Shown here piece by piece: positions 1 through 5,697 of a DNA stretch of 7,261 nucleotides. A program made the translations under genes and the position numbers. Origin of the DNA: Chloroflexota bacterium (GTDB lineage: Bacteria > Chloroflexota > Limnocylindria > Limnocylindrales > CSP1-4); assembly GCA_013695505.1 (NCBI GenBank), contig JACDAH010000464.1, positions 1 to 7,261 on the forward strand. Reading direction: 5' to 3'. How positions within the stretch are numbered: position 1 is the first letter of the stretch; each line of letters opens with the position of its first letter. The notes below the pieces were generated by a model that saw only the letters and a program-made list of their open reading frames with translations, was not told the origin of the DNA and did not search any database.

Positions 1-120
1 CGCGGGAGCCGCCGGGGTCGCCGACGTCGCGGCTCCGGGCGCCGGCTTGACGGGCTTCATCGCTCGCCGCGCGTCCCGCGGGGTGTCCGGCCGATCGGGA
101 GTCGTGCGTGGTTGAGCCAT
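1..120 (-). CDS. Start of an unidentified Pro/Ala-rich protein, truncated by window edge
   Basis: An uninterrupted 40-codon frame runs from the ATG at 120 to the left edge. It begins MAQPRTTPDRPDTPRD, continues with a basic stretch (ARRAMKPVKPAP) and then an Ala/Pro/Thr run. Composition suggests a disordered N-terminal tail, so no family can be named. A second in-frame ATG at 60 is an alternative start. In favour of a real gene: the same strand as the operon, a preceding intergenic stretch with hairpins and a possible -10 box, and no in-frame stop. Against: only 120 bases are visible, no ribosome-binding site is seen, and open frames are common at this GC. Confidence 0.45.
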   Translation of the reverse strand, partial: MAQPRTTPDRPDTPRDARRAMKPVKPAPGAATSATPAAPA

Positions 121-127
121 CGGCCGA

Positions 128-133
128 AGGATA
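128..133 (-). promoter_or_regulatory. Possible -10 box of a leaderless promoter
   Basis: TATCCT on the minus strand fits the TANNNT -10 pattern and ends 7 bases before the ATG at 120. That is the distance expected if transcription starts at the A of the start codon. I see no convincing -35 hexamer about 17 bases upstream and no Shine-Dalgarno sequence between the box and the ATG, which is consistent with a leaderless transcript but also with chance. Confidence 0.3.
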
Positions 134-152
134 CAGCCGAGTCCCTGACCGA

Positions 153-214
153 CCGATGGCGGAATCGGGTTGCCGGTTCGAGCTGGTCGTCGCGACCGGC
201 ACCGCTGCGAACCG
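153..214 (-). terminator. Tandem inverted repeats after the last operon gene; possible terminator
   Basis: Two bases past the DUF2993 stop is a nested hairpin. The outer arms CGGTTCG/CGAACCG (174-180 with 208-214, perfect 7 bp) enclose an inner stem (182-189 with 193-200; GGTCG/CGACC core with a CGA loop on the transcript). Next comes CCGAT/ATCGG (153-157 with 164-168). There is no U-tract after either one, so a classical intrinsic terminator is not shown. A GC-rich 3' stabiliser or U-less terminator at the operon end is an inference from position. Confidence 0.35.
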
Positions 215-215
215 A

Positions 216-920
216 TCAGCCGCCCAGCAGGGCCTCCGCGTCGAGGGTCGCATCGATCCGGAGGTCGGCTCCGTCAACGGCGATCGAGCGGAACCGGAGC
301 GGGAACGACGGATCGAGACTGAGGATCGTCGACGAGCCGAGCGGCGTCGACAGGACGATCGTGCCGGCGGTGTCGACCCCCAGCCGGCCCTCGACCGTGA
401 TGCCTCGTACCCCGATCCGGAGCGTGTTCGGGGCGACGAGCTCCGTCGCCGTCAGGGCCACGCCGAACTTCGTCTGGAACGTCGCCTTCACGATCCGGTC
501 GACCATCTCGCCCGGCACGGTGATCGTCGCGGCGGCCGCGGTCGCCGCGCCGTCGATCGTGACGTCGGCGCGCACCGGGTTCGCGGTCGTCGCCGCCAGC
601 TCCGCGCCATCGATCCGGCCGCTGATGTGGCGGGCCGTCCGGGCGACGACGTCCACGTCGGTCAGGATCAAATCGAGGCTGGCGGCGTGAAAGGTCCGGA
701 AGCTCACGTCGGTGCCGACGATCTCGACCCGGTCGGCCCGCCCGAGGAGGAGCTTCGGCGGCGGGTTCGAGGTGGCCGTCACCGTCGATGACGCGGCATC
801 GTAGCCGCTGCCCTCGAGAGCAGCCGTGATCACGGAGGAGGCCAGGATCGGGGATCCGAACCAGGCGCCGGCACCGAGCACGAGCGCACCGACGACGAGG
901 ATGAACAGGCAGCCGCGCAT
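216..920 (-). CDS. DUF2993 (LmeA-like) membrane-anchored protein
   Basis: 234-residue protein with an N-terminal hydrophobic segment (MRGCLFILVVGALVLGAGAW, 1-20), either a signal anchor or a cleaved signal peptide, placing the rest outside the membrane. The remainder is rich in alternating beta-strand pattern and carries DUF2993-like features: PPKLLLGRADRVEIVGTDVS (54-73), LILTDVDVVA (84-93) and a C-terminal VDGADLRIDATLD (215-227). DUF2993 includes mycobacterial LmeA, a periplasmic phospholipid-binding protein that affects lipoglycan length; whether this protein binds lipid is inference. I chose the ATG at 920, which overlaps the permease stop (TGATG). The frame continues upstream to 1856, but there it overlaps the permease and reads as Arg/Pro-rich non-protein. 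Family assignment is by pattern only and similarity is modest. Confidence 0.7.
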   Translation of the reverse strand: MRGCLFILVVGALVLGAGAWFGSPILASSVITAALEGSGYDAASSTVTATSNPPPKLLLGRADRVEIVGTDVSFRTFHAASLDLILTDVDVVARTARHISGRIDGAELAATTANPVRADVTIDGAATAAAATITVPGEMVDRIVKATFQTKFGVALTATELVAPNTLRIGVRGITVEGRLGVDTAGTIVLSTPLGSSTILSLDPSFPLRFRSIAVDGADLRIDATLDAEALLGG

Positions 921-1846
921 CAGGACACGCGCGTCGGATCCCCGGACCCGGCCAGGATGCCGATCCAGACGCCGCCGATGACCAACGCCGCACCCGCCAC
1001 GACCGGCGGCGTGATCGGCTCGTTGAGGATCACCGCGGCGAGGCTGATCGAGACGATCGGCGCCAGGACGAACTGGTATGAGACCGCGGTCGCCGGCCAC
1101 TGGCGGAGCAGGTACAGCAGCAGCGCGAACGTGCCCACGGTGCCGGGCACGATCAGGTACGCGAGGGCGACCCAGGTGCCCGTATCGTGTGGGAGCGCGC
1201 GCGGCTCGCCCACCAGCGCCGAGATCGCGAGCAGGACTGCCGCTCCGACGGTCGCGGCGATGGCGTTCTGGATCAACGGATCCGGCCGCTGCATCGACTT
1301 CACGACGATCCCCGCCGAGGCGAAGCAGGTCGCCGCAGCGACCAGGGCGAGCAGGGACAGGATCGGGATCGTGCTCGTCGAGCCGATCCCCGACATGAGC
1401 CCGATCCCTGCCAGCGCGACGAGCCCGCCCGCTGGCGGTCGCCAGCTCAGGCGCTCGAGCCCGACCGCGACCGCGAGGGCGAACGTGATCAATGGCCCGA
1501 GCGCGAGCACTGCCTGGCCCACGGCTGCCGGCGCCTCGACCAGCCCGAAATAGAGGAACGCGAAGAATCCCGAGATCGCGAGGAGGCCATACGCGAGGGA
1601 CCCGACGACGGCTCCGCGGCTCGGACTCGGCGGACGGCGGATCGCGACGAGCCCACCGAACAGAATCGCTGCGATCGCGAACCGCAGGCCTGCGTTCCAG
1701 AACGGTGCCAGCTCGCGATTGCTCAGCCGGATCGCGACGAGGTTGCTCCCGATGAGGATGACGAGGAGCACGAACGCCGCTGGCACCACCCATGGGCGCT
1801 CGTTTGCGGGCGACCTGAACGGAACCGGGCCGCCCGACGTCGTCAT
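920..1846 (-). CDS. EamA/DMT-superfamily permease, ten membrane helices
   Basis: Predicted inner-membrane permease of the drug/metabolite transporter superfamily, 308 residues, the normal size for two tandem EamA repeats of five helices each. Hydrophobic segments fall at about 19-38, 48-68, 77-101, 105-130, 137-155, 160-182, 190-212, 222-246, 250-272 and 277-299. The end of the first repeat (VEAPAAVGQAVLALGPLITF, about 102-121) and of the second (AVSYQFVLAPIVSISLAAVI, then LNEPITPPVVAGAALVIGG) show the repeated pattern ending in a Glu before the last helix. The ATG start overlaps the murE stop as ATGA, and its TGA shares one base with the next ATG (TGATG). The substrate cannot be inferred: family members export amino acids, purines, drugs or lipid-linked sugars. 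Its place in a peptidoglycan operon makes an envelope-related or amino-acid substrate plausible but unproven. Confidence 0.9.
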   Translation of the reverse strand: MTTSGGPVPFRSPANERPWVVPAAFVLLVILIGSNLVAIRLSNRELAPFWNAGLRFAIAAILFGGLVAIRRPPSPSRGAVVGSLAYGLLAISGFFAFLYFGLVEAPAAVGQAVLALGPLITFALAVAVGLERLSWRPPAGGLVALAGIGLMSGIGSTSTIPILSLLALVAAATCFASAGIVVKSMQRPDPLIQNAIAATVGAAVLLAISALVGEPRALPHDTGTWVALAYLIVPGTVGTFALLLYLLRQWPATAVSYQFVLAPIVSISLAAVILNEPITPPVVAGAALVIGGVWIGILAGSGDPTRVS

Positions 1847-3489
1847 CGGGGGCCACCGAACCCGAGGGCGGCCAGCGCAGCGAGCGCGGCGGTCCGCTCG
1901 TCGTAGGGCCGGGGGCCGTCGGGCCCGATGATCGACTGCTCGTGACCCTTGCCGGCGAGCAGGACGATGTCGCCGGGTCGGGCCCGTTCGAAGGCCGCAG
2001 CGATCGCGGTCGGCCGGTCTGCGATGAGGAACAGGTCGCGGTCGCGACGCTTGCCGCCGTCCTCGCCGCCGCGCGCGATGTCCTCGAGAATCGCCATGGA
2101 GTCTTCGCCGCGCGGATCCTCGTCGGTGACGACCACGAGCCGGGCGTGCTCGGCCGCGATCCGGCCCATCATCGGCCGCTTCTCGGTGTCGCGCTCGCCG
2201 GCCGATCCGAACACGGCGATCAGCTCGCCGCCGCGGGCCGCCGCGAGGGGCGCCAGCAGCCCGAGGACTTTCTCCAGCGAGGCCGGGCTGTGGGCATAGT
2301 CGATGACGATCCCGAAGGGCTGACCGACATCGAGACGCTCCATCCGACCGGGCACGCCCGAGACGGCCTCGAGACCGGCCCGAATGGCCGCCGGGTCGAG
2401 CCCGAGGACCTCGCCGAGAGCGACGACCGCGAGCGCGTTATGGACGTTGAACCGGCCCGCGAGGCGAAGGTCGACCGACGCCGGGCCCGACTCCGCCACG
2501 TAGCCGATCCGGAGCCGGCTGGCGTCCTCCTCGACTTGCGTCGCCCGGACGTCGGCGGAGGGATCGGTGCCGTACGTCAGGATCCGGGCGCCCGCCTCCT
2601 GGGCGACACCGACGAAGGCCGCGGCGTTCGGGTCGTCGCCGTTCACGATCGCGGCCTTCGGCCAGACCCGGGCCGCGAGGCGCTTGACCGGGTTCATCCG
2701 TCCGACGGCGAGGCGCTCGAACAACGACAGCTTCGCGTCGCGATACGCCTCCCACGAGCCGTGGAACTCGAGGTGCTCGTGGGTCAGGTTCGTCAGGATC
2801 GCGACGTCGTAGGCGATGTTCCGGACGCGATCGGCGGCGAGTCCGTGCGAGGTTGTCTCGACGACGGCAACGGCATTCCCGGCAGCCTCCATGGCCTTGA
2901 GGGACCGCTGGAGGAGGGGCGCACCCGGGGTCGTCATGTGCTCGGGGTTGGCCTCCTGCACCGTGCCGATCTTCGTCGCCACGGTGCCGACCAGCCCGCT
3001 CGCCAGCCCGGCCGCCTCGAGCGCCGCCACGGCCAGGAACGAGGTCGTCGTCTTGCCGTCGGTGCCGGTGATGCCGATTACGCCGAGCCGGAGCGACGGA
3101 TCGCCGAACAACCACGCCGCGGCATCGGCCAGGGCGGCCGGTGCCCGTTCGACGACGAGCTGGGGTAGCGCGACCTCGGGAAGTGGCCGCTCGACGAGCG
3201 CGGCCACGGCCCCCGCCTGCGCCGCCGCGGCGACGAACATGTGGCCGTCGGCGTGGAGGCCGGACACCGCGACGAAGAGGTTTCCGGGCCTGACGGCGCG
3301 AGAATCGTCGGTCACACCGCCAACGGCGATGCCCGCCAGCGCCGCCGGCCCGATCGCCTTGCCGCCGTCCCGCGCCCCATGGAGGAGGCTCTCGGCGGAG
3401 AGGCGATCGATCAGCTCGCCGAGCGGGCGCGGGTCGCTCGGCTCGGCGGCCGCGAGGAGATCGGCGATCGTCGTCGCGGGCCGGCTCAT
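1843..3489 (-). CDS. murE: UDP-N-acetylmuramoyl-tripeptide synthetase MurE
   Basis: Cytoplasmic Mur ligase that uses ATP to join the third, diamino acid to UDP-MurNAc-L-Ala-D-Glu. 548 residues, longer than the usual ~490-500, mainly through an N-terminal extension. Domain 1: DDSRAVRPGNLFVAVSG (61-77) and DGHMF (81-85). Central domain: P-loop TGTDGKTTT (141-149), HMTTPG (184-189), ETTSHGLAADRV (211-222), THEHLEFHG (236-244) and the expected carbamylated Lys253 in DAKLSLF. C-terminal domain: GRFNVHNALA (345-354), GVPGRMERL (378-386), IDYAHSPASLEKVL (396-409), VFGSAGERDTEKRPMMGRI (426-444) and GKGHE (513-517). The diamino-acid selectivity loop is EDPR (457-460) instead of DNPR, so whether it adds meso-DAP, lysine or ornithine is open. 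ATG start, 7 bases after the FemAB stop; no strong Shine-Dalgarno. The stop overlaps the next start as ATGA. No murF follows. Confidence 0.94.
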   Translation of the reverse strand: MSRPATTIADLLAAAEPSDPRPLGELIDRLSAESLLHGARDGGKAIGPAALAGIAVGGVTDDSRAVRPGNLFVAVSGLHADGHMFVAAAAQAGAVAALVERPLPEVALPQLVVERAPAALADAAAWLFGDPSLRLGVIGITGTDGKTTTSFLAVAALEAAGLASGLVGTVATKIGTVQEANPEHMTTPGAPLLQRSLKAMEAAGNAVAVVETTSHGLAADRVRNIAYDVAILTNLTHEHLEFHGSWEAYRDAKLSLFERLAVGRMNPVKRLAARVWPKAAIVNGDDPNAAAFVGVAQEAGARILTYGTDPSADVRATQVEEDASRLRIGYVAESGPASVDLRLAGRFNVHNALAVVALGEVLGLDPAAIRAGLEAVSGVPGRMERLDVGQPFGIVIDYAHSPASLEKVLGLLAPLAAARGGELIAVFGSAGERDTEKRPMMGRIAAEHARLVVVTDEDPRGEDSMAILEDIARGGEDGGKRRDRDLFLIADRPTAIAAAFERARPGDIVLLAGKGHEQSIIGPDGPRPYDERTAALAALAALGFGGPR

Positions 3490-3496
3490 CGCTGGG

Positions 3497-4600
3497 TCAT
3501 CGCCGGCCGACGAAACGCGAAGCCTTCGACGCGAGCCGGCCGAGGTGGTAGCGATTCGCGTCGAGGACGCGCTCGTGGGCGCCGGTCAGCTCGAGCCACT
3601 CCCCGCCGAACGAGCGCTTGTGCTGGTAGAGGCCCCACATCGGCTCACCCTCCGTCGGCTGGCGGCGAGCACCGGCGACATCGGCCCCGCCGAGGTCCAT
3701 CTCCGCCCGTCCCTCGCGGATGGCCAGCTGGATCGCCCGCCAGCGGAGGAGGTGGAGCGCACCGGGATGGTCGTCGCGGGTCGCGGCATGGTCGCCCGAG
3801 TGGACGGTCGACAGGCGATCACCGTGGCGATACAGGACCAGGCCGGCGAGGGGCTCGGCCCCGGAGGTCCGTGCCTCGAGGTACACGAGGTGGCCGGCCC
3901 GGTGCGCCGCTCGCCACCAGGCCAGGAACGCCTCGCGCGGCCCGAAGCTGAACTGGAGACGCTCCCCGGTCTCCAGGAGAAGGTCGTAGAAGCGGTCGAG
4001 GGCCACCTCCGTGGGCTCGCCCGGACGCTCGAACCCCTCCCCTTCCCCCGCCGGCGGGAGCCGGCCGTCGTGCCGGACGACGACGATCCCGCTCTCCTCG
4101 GCCTTCCGGATGCGCTGGCGGGTGGATTTGGAGGCACCGGCGAGGATCGCCTCCTCCGCCCGGCCGGCGAGCGCCAGGCTGATCCGGTGCCGCGACGGCT
4201 GGATCTCCTCGATCTGGTGGAATCCCATCGCGGCGAGCCGGTCGCGGTAACCGGTTGCCGTGGGGATCTCGGCATCGGACGCGACGACCGCGACGTCCGT
4301 GGCAGCGAGATGGTCGACGATCGCGGCGAGACGCTGGGCGGTCCGCTCGGCATCCTCGCCGGCCGAGATCGGGCCGCGCGGGATGTAGGCGCTCCAGCCT
4401 CCGACAAGCGGCCACGGCCGGCGCAGCGCCAGCGCGCGGTAGCCGTCGTCGCCGAAGACGAGGTGGTCGGCCTCCCAGCCGGCCGCGATGCGATGCTCCG
4501 CCCACGCCTTCGACTGGTAGGCGTGGCCGCCCGGCGCATCGACCGTCCGCTCGTCCCAGGTCTCCAGCTCGTCGGCGGTCGCCGGGCGGATCGTCGTCAA
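3497..4600 (-). CDS. FemAB-family peptidyltransferase, downstream copy (FemAB-1)
   Basis: Second FemAB-type aminoacyl-tRNA-dependent transferase, 367 residues, clearly diverged from its neighbour. Family features: AYQSKAWAEHRIAAGW (27-42), AYIPRGPIS (71-79), QPSRHRISLAL (134-144), KSTRQRIRKAEESGI (158-172), ALHLLRWRAIQLA (281-293), MDLGGAD (301-307) and HKRSFGGEWLELTG (327-340). A Glu/Pro-rich loop (about 181-198) interrupts the second half, and there is no coiled-coil arm. The Phe-Lys catalytic pair appears as His327-Lys328, so the lysine is kept and the aromatic neighbour is changed. The start is TTG at 4600, overlapping the upstream stop as TTGA and preceded by a good Shine-Dalgarno match; the protein then begins TTIRPATADELETW, a normal FemAB N-terminus. 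The stop lies 7 bases before murE. Paired FemAB genes often add successive bridge residues, but it could also act on another acceptor. Confidence 0.86.
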   Translation of the reverse strand: MTTIRPATADELETWDERTVDAPGGHAYQSKAWAEHRIAAGWEADHLVFGDDGYRALALRRPWPLVGGWSAYIPRGPISAGEDAERTAQRLAAIVDHLAATDVAVVASDAEIPTATGYRDRLAAMGFHQIEEIQPSRHRISLALAGRAEEAILAGASKSTRQRIRKAEESGIVVVRHDGRLPPAGEGEGFERPGEPTEVALDRFYDLLLETGERLQFSFGPREAFLAWWRAAHRAGHLVYLEARTSGAEPLAGLVLYRHGDRLSTVHSGDHAATRDDHPGALHLLRWRAIQLAIREGRAEMDLGGADVAGARRQPTEGEPMWGLYQHKRSFGGEWLELTGAHERVLDANRYHLGRLASKASRFVGRR

Positions 4601-5697
4601 GCGGCGTCACCCCCGCTGAAGCCGGCGGCACCGCCGCCGCCGGGCAGCCCGCGCCGGCGTCGCACCCACCAGACTCGGGCCTGCTGGGCACGCTCGTACG
4701 CCTGCCGCCCGAGCGGATCCAGGACGAGATCCCAGGCACCGATGTAGTGAACCTCGCGGCCGCCGAAGCCGGTCTTGAATTGGGCGATCCCGCCCGTCGC
4801 GAGCCCCCACAGGTCGTAGCTCGTCGCGCCCTGCTCGCGGGAGCTCCGGATCGCCTCCCATTTCAGGAGGTAGTTGGCCCGAGATTCGCCGCCGTCGGAG
4901 GTCATCCCGCCGTACGGCTCGACGACTCGCGTCCCGCTCCGAACCAGGAGCAGCGTGGCGAGCGGCTCGCCGTCGGCTCGCCGGGCGAACAGCAGGCGGG
5001 CGTTGCCGGCCGGCCGGTAGGCCTCCCAGACGTCGCGATAGGCCTGCTCTGTCCGGATCAGGAAGCCGGCCCGGTCCGCCGTCTCCCGGTAGATTCGGTA
5101 GAACTCAGGCAGGGCGTCGCCTTCGGCGTCGGTGACGGTGATCCCGGCGTTGCGGGCCTTGTTGACGTACTGGCGCCACTTCTTGCGGAGGTCGCCCCAG
5201 AGCGCCTCCTCGTCGGGCGCGAGGTCGATGATCCGGGTCGCGTTCGGCTGGATCGGAGTGGCGGGACGCCAGCCAGCGGCGCGCAGCGAGTGGCGGATCG
5301 CGCCGTCCGCGTCCGGCCCGGTATCCGTCTCGATCTCGGGGTCGATCCGGAGGTGCGACACGCGCCCGATGCGGTCCGTCAGGTCGCGTCGGACGGCCGC
5401 GGTGAACGACTCCATCGTGTTGGGCGTCCAGGCCGCAGTCACCGGGCCGCGCGGGGCGTAGGCGAACGCCCACGGCAGGGGGCGCGGGCGCCGGGCCAGG
5501 ACCTGGGCGCCGATGTTGCGGGCGGCGATCCGGGTCGACGTCCAGCCGTTGACCGACTTGACCCGGGCCCAGCCCGAAAGCTGGAGGTACGACCCGGGTT
5601 GACCAGCCGCGACAAAGGCGTCCCAGGCGTCATCCGGGGCAGCGTCGCCGGGGGCGACGAGGGACGGGGTCGAGCCGCCCGCAGGTGCGTCGGTCAC
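4597..5697 (-). CDS. FemAB-family peptidyltransferase, upstream copy (FemAB-2)
   Basis: Predicted cytoplasmic, membrane-associated transferase that moves an amino acid from aminoacyl-tRNA onto the stem-peptide side chain of a peptidoglycan precursor. 366 residues, two GNAT-like halves. Visible FemAB features: SYLQLSGWARVK (36-47), YAPRGPV (80-86), RIDPE (117-121), PNATRIIDLAPDEEALWGDL (151-170), KKWRQYVNKARNAGI (172-186), ANYLLKWEAI (274-283), YDLWG (294-298) and FKTGFGG (307-313). The F-K pair matches the catalytic Phe-Lys described for Weissella FemX. No coiled-coil arm is seen, as in FemX-type rather than S. aureus FemA. The start is GTG at 5697, inside a GTGA overlap with the murJ stop; the frame continues upstream, but there it reads as non-protein-like Arg/Pro-rich sequence over murJ. 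The C-terminus carries four arginines and a glycine-rich tail. The amino acid added cannot be read from sequence. Confidence 0.88.
   Translation of the reverse strand: MTDAPAGGSTPSLVAPGDAAPDDAWDAFVAAGQPGSYLQLSGWARVKSVNGWTSTRIAARNIGAQVLARRPRPLPWAFAYAPRGPVTAAWTPNTMESFTAAVRRDLTDRIGRVSHLRIDPEIETDTGPDADGAIRHSLRAAGWRPATPIQPNATRIIDLAPDEEALWGDLRKKWRQYVNKARNAGITVTDAEGDALPEFYRIYRETADRAGFLIRTEQAYRDVWEAYRPAGNARLLFARRADGEPLATLLLVRSGTRVVEPYGGMTSDGGESRANYLLKWEAIRSSREQGATSYDLWGLATGGIAQFKTGFGGREVHYIGAWDLVLDPLGRQAYERAQQARVWWVRRRRGLPGGGGAAGFSGGDAA
4607..4614 (-). promoter_or_regulatory. Shine-Dalgarno-like site deciding a TTG start
   Basis: On the minus strand GGGGGTGA lies 6 bases before the TTG at 4600. Its GGTGA part matches the anti-SD-complementary core AGGAGGTGA. 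It sits inside the last codons of the upstream FemAB gene. This is the best ribosome-binding match I found at any junction here, and it supports the rare TTG as the genuine start of the second FemAB gene. Confidence 0.55.

Noticed and set aside
216..1856. One long 546-residue protein or fusion covering the permease and DUF2993 region
   Set aside because: Residues upstream of position 920 in this frame are non-protein-like and overlap the well-supported ten-helix permease. The DUF2993 protein starts at its own ATG.
1942..3168. Plus-strand 408-codon frame opposite murE
   Set aside because: Reads as charged low-complexity sequence with no family motif, entirely antisense to a well-supported murE.
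2816..4747. Long plus-strand open frame opposite murE and FemAB-1
   Set aside because: Its translation is Arg/Pro/Ala/Ser-rich with no recognisable motif, and it lies antisense to two clearly identified genes. Long antisense frames are expected at this GC.
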